Source of the DNA: an uncultured Acidobacteriota bacterium
GTDB lineage: Bacteria; Acidobacteriota; CAIWXX01
Length of the DNA: 64,000 nucleotides
Direction of reading: 5' to 3'
Assembly: GCA_903916735.1 (NCBI GenBank)
Contig: CAIWXX010000076.1
Location: 1-64,000 of the forward strand
The notes under the pieces are model-generated. The model did no database searches, was not told the origin of the DNA, and was given only the letters and a program-made list of their open reading frames with translations. Made by a program: the position numbers and the translations under genes. Shown here piece by piece: positions 53,579 through 63,935 of this stretch; position 1 is the first letter of the stretch; each line of letters opens with the position of its first letter.

Positions 53579-55255
53579 TCAGTATCCGGATGCTTTGCCG
53601 TACCCGCGGGAATCACTGCCGCCGAGCCAGACTTTTTCAACGGGGTCAAACCAGATGGCTTGCGCATTTCCCCATGTTGAATCGGACACGACTATTTTGT
53701 GCCCGATCTTCTCCAGGGCCGCAATTCCATCTGCGGTCAAACAGGTTTTCTCGACCTTGATCTGATCTGGGAGATACTGATGATGGAATCTCGGGAGGTC
53801 AACCGCCTCTTGAGGATTGAATCCATAGTCAATGATGTTCAACAGAACCTGAATCACAGTTGTCGGTATTGTGGACCCACCCGGTGATCCGACAACTCCC
53901 AGCAGGCGCCCATCCTTCACAACAATCGTCGGCGTCATCGAGCTCAACATGCGTTTGCCGGGCTGTATGGAGTTGGCCTCGGAGCCGACGAGCCCGTACA
54001 TGTTGGGATGACCCGGCTGTGCGGAAAAATCATCCATCTCGTTGTTCAGGAGCATGCCTGCCGCCATCCGGCCGCAGCCGTATCTCCCATTCAGCGTATA
54101 GGTTGTCGCGACGGCATTGCCTTCTGCATCCACGACACAGTAATGAGTGGTCTCGGTGGATTCCGGTATCATGTCCGAGATTTCTGAGCTGAGCGTGGCA
54201 TGCTGAGGGTCGATTGAGCGGCTGAGTTTTTCGGCGTATTCTTTCGAGATGAGCTGGGTCATATCGAACTTCACGAAATCAGGGTCTCCGAGAAATTTTG
54301 CACGGTCGCGAAATGCTCGCCGCATGGCTTCGGCGGTGAAATGAACGGCGCGCGATGAGTGGAATCCCATGGCCGCGATATCTTCTTTTTCGATCATGTT
54401 GAGCACCTGAGCAAGGATGATTCCACCGGAGCTCGGTGGAGGCATGGACCAGAGTTCGTGCCCGCGGTAGGTGATGTGTACGGGATCGCGCCAGATGGGG
54501 GAGTAGGATCCGAGGTCCTTAAGCGTGATGAGGCCCCCGCCCGCCTGAACGGCCTGCACGATTTCATGAGCGATTCTACCATTGTAGAAAATCGACGGCC
54601 CGTTTTTCTGGATGGCTTCCAGAGTCGCCGCCAATGCCGGTTGCCTGAATATTTCGTCTTCCGTGAAATATTTCCCATCACGGAAAAAGAGCACTTTGGA
54701 TTCGGGAAACTGACCGAGAAGATCTTCGTCTTCGCGAAGAGATGTCATCAGCGAGTAGGGCATCGAGAAACCGTCGGCGGCGAGGCGTCGAGCCGGTTCG
54801 ATGAGTTTCTCGATGGGAAGTCGCCCGAGCTTCCGATGCAGCTCATACAAGCCGGCGAGGGTTCCGGGAACTCCCGCCGCAAGATAGCCTTCTCTCGAAA
54901 GCCGGTCATCAGGCTTCCCACCCGACGTGAGGTACATGTCCCGTGATGCGCCGGCAGGAGCTTTTTCTCGGTAGTCGAGAGCATAGACCTTCCCATCCTT
55001 GGATCTCACGACCGAGAACCCGCCGCCGCCGATATTCCCTGCCTGGGGGAAAGTGACTGCCAGAGCGAAGCCCACGGCAACGGCCGCATCAACTGCGTTG
55101 CCTCCCGCCTGCAGGGTCTCGACGCCGGCTTTCGTGGCGAGGACCTCGGCGCTCGCGACCATCCCGTGAGGCGCGCGAGATGGATGCGGAGAGGCTGCAA
55201 TCAATGGAAATGTGAATGACAGGCAGAGGATGAGTATGAGCGCGATCCTTCTCAT
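53579..55255 (-). CDS. ggt: Gamma-glutamyltransferase
   Basis: A 558-residue exported enzyme with a signal peptide ('RIALILILCLSFTFPLIAAS'). It is made as a precursor that cuts itself before a threonine; that residue is in 'PESTETTHYCVVDAEGNAV', giving a large and a small subunit. Other family marks are 'GGNAVDAAVAVGFALAV', 'NIGGGGFSVV', the substrate-binding loop 'YTLNGRYGCGRMAAG', and 'VVGSPGGSTIPTTVIQVLLN'. It hydrolyses or transfers the gamma-glutamyl group of glutathione in the periplasm. CAGGAGAAAT precedes the ATG. Single gene. Confidence 0.95.
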   Translation of the reverse strand: MRRIALILILCLSFTFPLIAASPHPSRAPHGMVASAEVLATKAGVETLQAGGNAVDAAVAVGFALAVTFPQAGNIGGGGFSVVRSKDGKVYALDYREKAPAGASRDMYLTSGGKPDDRLSREGYLAAGVPGTLAGLYELHRKLGRLPIEKLIEPARRLAADGFSMPYSLMTSLREDEDLLGQFPESKVLFFRDGKYFTEDEIFRQPALAATLEAIQKNGPSIFYNGRIAHEIVQAVQAGGGLITLKDLGSYSPIWRDPVHITYRGHELWSMPPPSSGGIILAQVLNMIEKEDIAAMGFHSSRAVHFTAEAMRRAFRDRAKFLGDPDFVKFDMTQLISKEYAEKLSRSIDPQHATLSSEISDMIPESTETTHYCVVDAEGNAVATTYTLNGRYGCGRMAAGMLLNNEMDDFSAQPGHPNMYGLVGSEANSIQPGKRMLSSMTPTIVVKDGRLLGVVGSPGGSTIPTTVIQVLLNIIDYGFNPQEAVDLPRFHHQYLPDQIKVEKTCLTADGIAALEKIGHKIVVSDSTWGNAQAIWFDPVEKVWLGGSDSRGYGKASGY

Positions 55256-55282
55256 GGGGATTTCTCCTGACGTGTGGGAAGG

Positions 55283-55358
55283 TGGCGCGCCTGACAGGAG
55301 TCGAACCTGCAGCCTACGGCTCCGGAGGCCGGCGCTCTATCCATTGAGCTACAGGCGC
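55283..55358 (-). tRNA. tRNA-Arg(CCG)
   Basis: Complete cloverleaf on the complementary strand: acceptor GCGCCTG/CAGGCGC, discriminator G, encoded CCA, D arm GCTC/GAGC, T loop GTTCGAC, anticodon loop CTCCGGA with CCG. One end pair of the anticodon stem is mismatched. Confidence 0.95.
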
Positions 55359-55694
55359 ACAGTTTCGCACTATATCGAAATGGAGAAATCAAGGCAAATC
55401 TCTCTCATTCGGCAGCAAGACTTTTGCTGACGCGTACGTCGTCGTCAACGAAAACGTGGTTGCGGACGAATCAAGAGGAGTTCGTCCAGCCGTCGCCGCC
55501 ACTGCACTCTTGATCGTCGATCGATCATTCGCCTCGGCTGCGCTCCACCCACTCCAACAAGGCTTTCATTTTTCCTTAATACGACTGTGACGTTATCGTG
55601 CCTCAGAGCTGAGGCCTACGATATTGCCTGCCCACTGTATCGAACCGGTCAGTTTGATCAGACTGTGGACTTGGAATTGTCCATTGCGAACAGA

Positions 55695-56426
55695 TCACGT
55701 CCGATTGAGAACTCGCAGATAGAGCTTTTCCAGCTCCCTCACATTATTCTCGACGCTGTACTTCTTGCTTTCTTCGAGGGCTTTCTGGGAAAGCCTGCGG
55801 GCGAGATCCTGATTCTTCAGCAAGTCGATGACTTTTTCCGCCAGGGCGGCTGGATTGGCGGCTGGAACCAGAAGGGCATGCACTCCGTCTTGTGCCACTT
55901 CGCGGATACCGCCGACGCTTGTCGACACAATCGTATTGCCTGCGCGGCCATCGCTTCCACCAGAGCCAGCGGGAATCCTTCAGTGAGCGACGGCAACTGC
56001 TGTTTTCTTTCGAAGAGGCCAATCGGCGGCATATTGGTGCGGCTGGACGTTCAGGATGGCGTGTTCATGCATGACCGCAGGAAGGCCCAATCTGGTCGCG
56101 GCTATGCGGCCGAAATTAGCTGAGCTGTAGCCGTGCAGATGAAGGATATCGGCGTTTTCACGTTTGGCGAGTTCTTCAGTGGCAGTGATGTTGCCGGGAG
56201 AAAATTTCCCTTTGCCGAGATAGAAAACCCGGCACCCTTGATCCTGCATCCATTGACCAGCGGGCTCGGGCTGCCTTAATCCGCAATAAACCATCTCGAA
56301 CTGACCAGCGTCGAAACGCGGGTTCCATTGTGCAAAAAGCCTCGTGCAGCTACTCGGATTTATTCCGTCCATCGAAAACTTGTCGATGACGTGTAAAACC
56401 TTGATGGTGCCGGGTGCGTGTGCCAC
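55695..56426 (-). pseudogene. GT4-type glycosyltransferase with its middle deleted
   Basis: The 5' part (56426 to about 56000) gives an N-terminal Rossmann half: 'TIKVLHVIDKFSMDGINPSS', 'NADILHLHGYSSANFGRIAA', 'GLPAVMHEHAILNVQP'. The 3' part, in other frames, gives the donor-sugar end: 'SLTEGFPLALVEAMAA', 'VSTSVGGIREVAQDGVHALL' and 'LARRLSQKALEESKKYS'. About 150 residues between them are missing and the frame is broken, so no active enzyme can result. Confidence 0.82.
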
Positions 56427-56516
56427 GGAAAACTCCTTGGAATTTGCCGGTTCCCAGTTCCCGGTTCATTATTGAGGGCGCTATCTTTATTCGGGCCTTT
56501 TCGATTTCCTGTTTTC

Positions 56517-57737
56517 TTATTCGAGCGCTTTCCCTCGAGTTTCGGGAATCCAGATCCACATGATGGCGGCAAGAAGAAATGCGACAGCCGTGATTGACAG
56601 GGCGGCAGGGAATCCATGGGACTGTGCCAGCGAGCCGACGGCGAAGGGCGCCACGGCGCTGGCGATGCGCCCGATATTGTACGTGAACCCTTGTGCGGCG
56701 GCACGGATCTCAGTTGGATAAATCTCGGCGGTGATCGCGCCGAATCCGGTGAAGTAACCTGTTGCGAAGAACGCAGTGAAAGGGCCCAGGACAAGCAAGA
56801 CCACGGGATTTTTCGTTGCGACGTAGGCTGTGATGAGAGCTGCCGCGAGAATGAGATAAAGCACATATGAACGCCGGCGTCCAACGCTGTCACTCATGAA
56901 GCCGAATGTCACATATCCGAACCACATGCCGACCTGCATTGCGATCACCAGCCCCGACATAACAGAGGTGGTCAAACCAACTCCGCCCTGCGCCGTCGGG
57001 AGTGAGAGGTACGCAGGTATCCATTGGTTGAATCCCCACCATGCGAACATCGTGCAGGCATTCATGATTGTGATCGTGACTGTCAGAGACGCCAAAGGTC
57101 CCCGAAAGATATCTCGAAAACGCGTTTGACTCTGTTTCGCATCCATTTGGCGCTGCCGCCATATCTCGGGCTCCTTCACGGTTCGCTGAATCCATAGCGT
57201 GACGAACGCTGGAATCATTCCAACGAAGAAGACGACGCGCCATCCCCAGCGAGGAAGAATGATCGCAGTCACGATGGCTGCGGCGGCATATCCGACCGCC
57301 CAGGCGCTCTGCACAAACCCGAGAGCTTTGCCTCGATGTTGAGCGGGCCAGGTTTCTGAAACGAGCGAAGCGCCGCTGGCCCATTCGCCGCCCATGCCGA
57401 GCCCAAGCAGCATGCGGAAAAGGATCAGTTGGGTGACGGATTGAGCGAGTCCGCAGGCGCCGGTGAAAATTGAATAAATCAGGATGCTGCCCATCAGAGC
57501 GCGTGTGCGACCGTAGCGGTCGGCGATGATGCCAAAAATCATACCGCCGGCGGCTGATGCCACAAGCATCAGCGACGCCACAATGCCGGCCTGGCCTTTG
57601 GTCAGGTTGAGATCCTTCATGACGGCCACGAGGACCAGCGCGTAGAGCATGACGTCGAAAGCGTCGAGCATCCAGCCGAAGAAGGCTGCAATCAGCGCTC
57701 GCCTCGCTTCAGGAGTCCCTTCACGCCACCAGTTCAT
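56517..57737 (-). CDS. MFS transporter (organic/aromatic acid type)
   Basis: A 406-residue major facilitator with 12 predicted membrane segments. The inter-helix motifs are clear: 'GIIADRYGRTRALMGS' (loop 2-3) and 'GFMSDSVGRRRSYVLY' (loop 8-9). FGWMLDAFDVMLYALVLV in helix 1 and 'RMLLGLGMGGEWASGASLV' are typical of the proton symporters for aromatic and carboxylic acids. It lies downstream of the hydantoinase pair on the same strand with a 227-nt gap, so it may import their substrate, but this is inference. Confidence 0.9.
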   Translation of the reverse strand: MNWWREGTPEARRALIAAFFGWMLDAFDVMLYALVLVAVMKDLNLTKGQAGIVASLMLVASAAGGMIFGIIADRYGRTRALMGSILIYSIFTGACGLAQSVTQLILFRMLLGLGMGGEWASGASLVSETWPAQHRGKALGFVQSAWAVGYAAAAIVTAIILPRWGWRVVFFVGMIPAFVTLWIQRTVKEPEIWRQRQMDAKQSQTRFRDIFRGPLASLTVTITIMNACTMFAWWGFNQWIPAYLSLPTAQGGVGLTTSVMSGLVIAMQVGMWFGYVTFGFMSDSVGRRRSYVLYLILAAALITAYVATKNPVVLLVLGPFTAFFATGYFTGFGAITAEIYPTEIRAAAQGFTYNIGRIASAVAPFAVGSLAQSHGFPAALSITAVAFLLAAIMWIWIPETRGKALE

Positions 57738-57964
57738 GAATGTAAAAAGTCAAAAGGAAAAAAGAAAAAGCTGAGTTTTTGAAACAAAAGAGATACAGAT
57801 GAAGAAGGCTCTGAGAATGAAGATTTGTGCTGATCCATAATCATCTGCCGCTTTCTTCAATGATGTCAGGGTGTATTTTCTTAAACAAACATAGTGGACG
57901 CCCGCCGTTAATCATTTTCGCCGTTTTTACGAGACTCATTCTTTTGCCTTTTTATCTTTTCCTT

Positions 57965-59533
57965 TTATTTAGCTTGCCCGTAGCCGCCACCGCCGGGCGT
58001 TTCGATTCTCAGCCGATCGCCGGGGCGTATCTTGAGCCGCGCTTTGCCAGGCACTTCTTCAACAATGTTGTCGCGGACGATGGTGTTGCGGCCGCAGCGC
58101 CCGGGCTCGCCTCCCTGTGCTCCATAGGGCCTCCCGATTCGCCTCTCCGACAAAATCGTCACCTCAGTGTCGGCCAGCACTTCGTACTCGCGGAGTATCC
58201 CTTCGCCGCCCGGAAATTCGCCACAACCCCCGCTGTCGCTGCGCAGCCCGTAATGTCGGATCCTCACGGGCAGGTAGTTTTCGATGGCTTCGACGGGAGT
58301 ATTGCGAGTGTTGGTCATATGCGTATGCACGCCGCTGATGCCGGCCAGCCCGTTTCGTCCGCCCATCCCGCCGGCGATTGTCTCGTAGTAGGCGAACCGC
58401 TTTCCGTTGCGCGGGTCGATACCGCCGAGCGTGACATTGTTCATCGTCCCCTGGCTTGCGGCAGGGAGGAGTTGCGGGAGGGCTTTGCCGAGCGCACCGA
58501 AGACGACGTCGGTGATTCTCTGTGAGGTTTCGACGTTGCCGCCGGCCACTGCCGCAGGCCGACGAGCGTTGACGATGGATCCCTCGGGAGCGATGACGCA
58601 GATAGCCCGCGAGATGCCGGCGTTGTATGGCACATCTTCCTGAACCAGGCAGCGGAAAGCGTAGAGCGTCGCCGAGAGAGTGATGGCGTAGTTTGCATTG
58701 ACCCCGCCCATGACTTGGCTGTCACTGCCGGCGAAATCGACTTCGGCTGAATCTCCGTTGATACGGATTGCCGCTTTAATGTGAATCGGCCCCGTTCCGA
58801 ATCCATCATCATCGAGAGCGTCTTCGAAGAAATATTCCCCATCGGGCATCTGCCGAATCGTGGAGCGCATGACACGTTCACTGAAGTCCTGCAATTCAGC
58901 GGCCAAATTGGCGACCCGCTTTGGCCCATATTTCTCGACCACTTGTCGCAAACGCGTTTCGCCGACACGATTGGCTGCGATCTGTGCCGTGATGTCCCCT
59001 TCGCGTTCGTCGGGTGTGCGCACATTCGCGAGAATAAACGCCATGACATCCGGCACTATCTCACCTCGCCGCACCAACTTCACGGGTGGGATGATCAATC
59101 CCTCCTGATAAATTTCCTGAGCAATCGGCATTGATCCCGGGCTGATGCCACCGACATCAGAATGATGCGCGCGATTGGCGACATAGAAAGCCGGCACGCG
59201 ACTCCGTCCGAGAAACATCGCACTGACGAGCGTGATATCCGGAAGGTGTGTGCCGCCTCGAAATGGATCGTTGAGCACGACCATATCACCCGGCTCTATT
59301 GTGGTATGTTCGATGGCGGCCTTGACGGAAAGTGGCATGGCGCCGAGATGCACCGGAAGATGATCCCCTTGAGCGATCGTTTCGCCGTGAGCGTCATAGA
59401 CGGCACAGGAGTAGTCGAGCCGCTCCTTGATGTTCGGGGAGAATGCGGTTCGGCATAGAGTCACACCCATCTCTTCGGCGATCGAGACGAAGATGTTTTT
59501 GAAAATCTCAAGCTCGATCGGATTCTTAGCCAT
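57965..59533 (-). CDS. hyuB: Hydantoinase/oxoprolinase subunit B
   Basis: A 522-residue HyuB-family protein. Landmarks are 'LCRTAFSPNIKERLDYSCAV', 'GDMVVLNDPFRGGTHLPDI', 'VANRAHHSDVGGISPGSMP' and the glycine-rich end 'GDRLRIETPGGGGYG'. With HyuA it forms an ATP-dependent enzyme that opens hydantoin, 5-oxoproline or related rings, or carboxylates acetone-like substrates; the exact substrate cannot be read from sequence. The start overlaps the hyuA stop by 8 nt, so subunits are made together. Confidence 0.93.
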   Translation of the reverse strand: MAKNPIELEIFKNIFVSIAEEMGVTLCRTAFSPNIKERLDYSCAVYDAHGETIAQGDHLPVHLGAMPLSVKAAIEHTTIEPGDMVVLNDPFRGGTHLPDITLVSAMFLGRSRVPAFYVANRAHHSDVGGISPGSMPIAQEIYQEGLIIPPVKLVRRGEIVPDVMAFILANVRTPDEREGDITAQIAANRVGETRLRQVVEKYGPKRVANLAAELQDFSERVMRSTIRQMPDGEYFFEDALDDDGFGTGPIHIKAAIRINGDSAEVDFAGSDSQVMGGVNANYAITLSATLYAFRCLVQEDVPYNAGISRAICVIAPEGSIVNARRPAAVAGGNVETSQRITDVVFGALGKALPQLLPAASQGTMNNVTLGGIDPRNGKRFAYYETIAGGMGGRNGLAGISGVHTHMTNTRNTPVEAIENYLPVRIRHYGLRSDSGGCGEFPGGEGILREYEVLADTEVTILSERRIGRPYGAQGGEPGRCGRNTIVRDNIVEEVPGKARLKIRPGDRLRIETPGGGGYGQAK

Positions 59534-61523
59534 GATTCTTCCTGCTCCTCAATTCGCCGGTTCTTGTGGCGATGATGTTTCCGAATTCATCGATCCTGAA
59601 CCGGAAATTCGGCGGGATGACAGTCGTGGCTTCAGCGCCGGCGATGATGGCCGGTCCTGTGCCTTCGGCTCCCGGTTCGAGTGCATCCCAGCGAAGGAAC
59701 GCCGTTGGAAAGCGGCGACGGTTGAAGTAGGCGTGTCTCATATCCTCTGAAAAGATCTGTGAAACGGCCTTGCCTGGCAATCTCGGAAGCTCCGGCTTTG
59801 ATGTCAGGCCGATGGCCTTGACGCGAAGATTGACGATTTCGGTTGCGCGGCGTGGATTCGCGTATCCATAAAGCCTGGCATGATGCGTGTCAAATTCTTC
59901 CCGATAAGAGGGCTCGTATGGGACTGTGATCTCATAGGACTGGCCGATATATCGAACATCCAGCGATTGCTCGATGCCGATATGGTCATCGTCAAACCCC
60001 TCGCGTTGCAGGTCCTGTGTGGCCTGGCTGACGAGCGGAGCGTACAACTGATCCAGTTCTTCTCCGCTCACCGCTCCAACCGGGCGCAGGATACTCATCG
60101 AAAAATCTTTGGTGACGTCGGCGAGGAGCGTCCCGAGAGCCGAAAGAACTCCGGCATCTTTCGGCGCGATGACGGTTGAGATATCGAGTTTTTCGGCGAT
60201 CTCGCATGCGTGCATGCCGCCGGCGCCGCCGAAAGCCAATAGCGCGAAGTCGCGTGGATCGAATCCGCGTTGAACCGAAACGACCCGGATGGCGCGTTCC
60301 ATGTTGGCATTCGCGATGCGGATGATTCCTTCGGCCAGAGCGAGGTCGCTCATGCCGAGCTTTGCGGCGAATTCGCGTGTCGCTGCCTTCGTTCGTTCCA
60401 TATCGAGGGGCATGCGTCCGCCGAGGAAGTAAGATGGATCCAGGCGTCCGAGAATCAGGTTGGCATCCGTCACCGTCAGTTCCGTGCCCTTTCCATAGCA
60501 GACCGGGCCTGGATCGGCACCGGCGCTCCGCGGGCCGACCTTCAGCGCGCCACCCGTATCGACATATGTGATGGACCCTCCGCCGGCCCCGACCGTGTGG
60601 ATATCGATGATCGGCAGGCGCATCGGAAAATCGCCCACGGTGGATTCGGTCGTCACGCCGATCGCGCCATCAATCAGGCTCACGTCGGTCGATGTTCCGC
60701 CCATGTCGAAGCTGATGATTCTGCTGAATCCGGCAGCCTCGGCGACGGCGCGAGCGCCGACGACTCCCGCAGCCGGACCACTGAGAATCGTCTGCACGGC
60801 GGATGCTTTTGCAGCGCTCGCCGAAATAGACCCGCCGTTGCTCTGCATGATGCGCAGCCGGCTGCCGCTGCCGAGTTTGGTTTCGAGGGTTCCGAGGTAG
60901 CGCGCCATGAGGGGTGTCACGTAGGCGTTGAGCACCGTCGTACTCCAGCGTTCGAATTCGCGATATTCTCGCAAGACGCGGTGCGAGGATGAAACGACGA
61001 GCCCTGCATCGGAGAGGCATTTCTCGACCAGTTCCTCGGAGGATGAATTCCGGTAGGAGTGAAGGAGACAGACAGCGACTGCATCGACTCGGCGCTCTTT
61101 CAACTCCGCAGCCAGCCGCTCAATCTCGGCACGGTCGATGGGAATCAGGATATCGCCTTCAGCCGTCATCCGCTCGCGGATGCCGAATGTCAGAGCCGGT
61201 TCGACGAGTGGCCGGCGATCTTCGACCATGATGTTATACAGCTCGCGGCGCGTCTGCCGGCCGATGCGCAGGACATCTTCGAATCCACCTGTCGTGACTA
61301 GGGCGACACAGGCTCCGCGACGTTCCAGAACGGCGTTCGTGGCGACTGTGGATCCGTGAGCCACATCAGAGACATCGCGTCTCCCGGCAAGTTCAAGGAT
61401 GCCTTGCAGAATGGCACGCGACGGATCATCGGGCGTGGATCTTACCTTGTGGACCCGAATTCGGCCTTCGTCAAGCATCACGAGGTCGGTGAATGTTCCG
61501 CCGGTATCGACTCCGATTCGCAC
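59526..61523 (-). CDS. hyuA: Hydantoinase/oxoprolinase subunit A
   Basis: A 665-residue HyuA-family protein with the ASKHA-type ATP-binding start 'MRIGVDTGGTFTDLVML', 'DVAHGSTVATNAVLERRGA', 'IISFDMGGTSTDVSLIDG' and 'ALLAFGGAGGMHACEIAEKL'. The start is GTG with AAGGAG 6 nt upstream. It supplies ATP-driven activation of the ring substrate for HyuB. Gene order hyuA-hyuB-MFS suggests a small catabolic unit. Confidence 0.93.
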   Translation of the reverse strand: MRIGVDTGGTFTDLVMLDEGRIRVHKVRSTPDDPSRAILQGILELAGRRDVSDVAHGSTVATNAVLERRGACVALVTTGGFEDVLRIGRQTRRELYNIMVEDRRPLVEPALTFGIRERMTAEGDILIPIDRAEIERLAAELKERRVDAVAVCLLHSYRNSSSEELVEKCLSDAGLVVSSSHRVLREYREFERWSTTVLNAYVTPLMARYLGTLETKLGSGSRLRIMQSNGGSISASAAKASAVQTILSGPAAGVVGARAVAEAAGFSRIISFDMGGTSTDVSLIDGAIGVTTESTVGDFPMRLPIIDIHTVGAGGGSITYVDTGGALKVGPRSAGADPGPVCYGKGTELTVTDANLILGRLDPSYFLGGRMPLDMERTKAATREFAAKLGMSDLALAEGIIRIANANMERAIRVVSVQRGFDPRDFALLAFGGAGGMHACEIAEKLDISTVIAPKDAGVLSALGTLLADVTKDFSMSILRPVGAVSGEELDQLYAPLVSQATQDLQREGFDDDHIGIEQSLDVRYIGQSYEITVPYEPSYREEFDTHHARLYGYANPRRATEIVNLRVKAIGLTSKPELPRLPGKAVSQIFSEDMRHAYFNRRRFPTAFLRWDALEPGAEGTGPAIIAGAEATTVIPPNFRFRIDEFGNIIATRTGELRSRKNHG

Positions 61524-61623
61524 GTCCTACTCCTTTTCCAACCCCAAAGGCGCTTGAGACGAATCGCCATCATACGAGTCAGCGGCGTTAGCCGGCCGGT
61601 GAGAAGGCGTCCGGAAGAAACGC

Positions 61624-62217
61624 CTACAGCATGTCCTCGTCTGTGATTCCCGTTATGATCAGCATCATTGTCGTGTTGCCGACCCTGAATTCAGAATGGT
61701 TTTCCAGCGGGTGCAGCTTGATCTTGACCCCATCGACATATGTTCCATTGGTCGAATTCAAGTCTCGTATGATGCATCTGTCGGAGAAGACCTCAAGAGC
61801 CGCATGCTGACGGGATACTTCCATGTCATTGACGACTATATCCGTGTTGGCGCGTCCCAGAACCATGCGCGGCTTGTCGATTTGATAAATTTTCCCTTGA
61901 CTGTTTCCCTGAATGATTGCCAGTGAGAGCTTCTTATCATGAGGTAGCTCAAGGATTCCTTCGTTCATCTGAGAGAAAATATTTTCTCTCCCTTCCTTCA
62001 TATCCGTGGTTTCCTCGGCGTGCGGGAAAATATCCTTGGGCGCTTCGGCGAAAGATTTCTCTGAGGGCTTGGATGCCGCTTCACTTTCAACTTCAGGATT
62101 CCTGACTTCAAAAATATGAGCGCATTTTGGGCATTTGATTTTCTTTGTCGGCCGTCCGGCGAATTTCGACTCGTCCAGCCTGTACTTTGTTTGGCACTGC
62201 GTACACTGAATAATCAT
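61624..62217 (-). CDS. Zinc-ribbon (MJ0042-type) plus FHA-domain protein
   Basis: A 197-residue protein. The N-terminus has C5, C8, C29 and C32 (CTQCQTKYRLDE and KIKCPKCAHIFEV), the MJ0042-type zinc ribbon common in Acidobacteriota and deltaproteobacteria. A polar linker (40-90) leads to an FHA domain (about 95-190) with 'RMVLGRANTDIVVNDMEVSR' and 'QHAALEVFSD', 'DLNSTNGTYVDG': the phosphothreonine-binding loops. It probably binds a phosphorylated partner. No kinase gene is adjacent. It lies 100 nt upstream of hyuA on the same strand. Confidence 0.92.
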   Translation of the reverse strand: MIIQCTQCQTKYRLDESKFAGRPTKKIKCPKCAHIFEVRNPEVESEAASKPSEKSFAEAPKDIFPHAEETTDMKEGRENIFSQMNEGILELPHDKKLSLAIIQGNSQGKIYQIDKPRMVLGRANTDIVVNDMEVSRQHAALEVFSDRCIIRDLNSTNGTYVDGVKIKLHPLENHSEFRVGNTTMMLIITGITDEDML

Positions 62218-63935
62218 GAATCTACCACTAGAATATACCTCAAGCGTTGAGGCCGACGCAATACCCCCTTTTCATTTCCTCCGATCCGCGCGCAATCGTC
62301 TTATCTCTCAAATTCGCACCAATAAATCCGTTCCAGTGCCCGCTTCCATTCCCGTATCGATTTGGTACACCCTAACCTGGCGCGGAGCCAGAACCAAAGA
62401 CGGATGCCGCATCACAGAGCGACTCCAGACCTCTCAGGAAGTCAGGAAGGGAGGAATGCAGGAACGGAAGGCGGGTGTGCCGGCAATGGATTTATATTTC
62501 AAAAAGCAGTGGGTTCATAAGCCATTCCTTTCTTCCTGCGAGGAATTCACGATTCTGCCTGATCACAACTTTTGCCATTTTGTGCACAGATTTCACCGAT
62601 CAGATACTATGTTGGTTTTTGGAAACGGGAGCCGGCTCGGGCACGAGCAGAAATATGGATGAGATCAAATTGCCTTTCGTTCCCAATTTGCGAGTTTGAG
62701 CAATACAGGCATTACCGCTGATGGCCGGTGCCTCCGCTCGGTGATTCATATCCTCGGATCTGGGTTTTTTCTCTGCCCGTCGCTCAGCATCTCGTCATAC
62801 TGAAATCCCCATCGGGAACCCCGCGTACATTCCCGCGCCGGCTCGGGATCCGATTTGGTGGCATCACCCGGCGAAAAATAAATCCGGTTTTTGTCCTTCC
62901 ACGAAACAAGAATTTGCCTTCTCGCGAAACCTTTTTGACGGAAGGAAGTATCGATATCGAAAAATGGCGAGGGATTTGGCGTTCGAGATGGTTGAATGCG
63001 GGGTGGAGGTCTCTGCACGCCGCAGGATTAGCCGGGCGACGCTTATTCTGAGGGTTGCTTATTGCTTTTTCAGCGAGAAAGCCCATCAGTGGCCCAGGGG
63101 CAAAGTCAGATGAATCGATCGGGGTATGAGAATAAAGTTCGTGGCACGGTGAGCTTCGCGGCTGGAAATCAGTTTTCTCCAGAGAGCGGGCGGGCCTTTT
63201 CAATGTTGCATCTATTTCTAGTTGGCTTATCAGAAATACAAAAACAAACCCCACCCCTAATTATTCTTATCGGCAAAATGTCAAATTTCATTAGTCTATC
63301 CACCAATAACTCATTTTTTTCCTAAAACAAATTTTCATGACCCTGGTTCAGATGAACAAACGTGATGAATGTCACAATTTTAGGGACGAAACGCCAATAT
63401 GCTGGGACAAATGGAAACGAATTCTCGAAGTTGAAATACTTGCTTTTGTAAGCCTATGCCGCCAGAAAAAAATGGATGGCGGGAGATCAAAGATTGTTCT
63501 GAAAAATAAGGAATTTTTATCCAACAAATGATTTTCATAGCTTAGGATTTTTCATTATTACTCATCTGAATTTACGGATTATTTAATTGAGGTTCTAATG
63601 ACGCTAATCATTCACGACCATAAAGCCTATCAGTGGGACAGGCAGGAGTGGCTCCTTTCTGGACTGATTGGGACTAAATAGTGGGCGCTCTTTCTATGGG
63701 GATTTTTGCGTACTTGTTTCTTGTCTTCATACGACGCGAGATGCGTATTTTCGAGGTTCGGATCCCATGTTTTGGTCATCGCGCATTTTCCGCGTCAATT
63801 TCTATTGCGGGGAATTTTGAAACCAAGTGAGTGAGTCAAGACTGGCCAATCGAGAGACGAATTGCGCTGGGTGGGAGAGCCATTTTCGCAGTCGCCCGCT
63901 TTTGACAGAACTTGAATACAACGGAGTGTAGATTA
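62218..63935. other. 1.7-kb region with no supported gene
   Basis: Several open frames of 60-150 codons exist on both strands but none has a recognisable motif, a good ribosome-binding site or biased codon use. The right half (63200-63700) is AT-rich compared with neighbours. A large promoter region or a decayed gene is possible. Confidence 0.5.

Noticed and set aside
62216-62662. 148-codon open frame after the FHA gene
   Set aside because: No recognisable features and low-complexity amino-acid mix.
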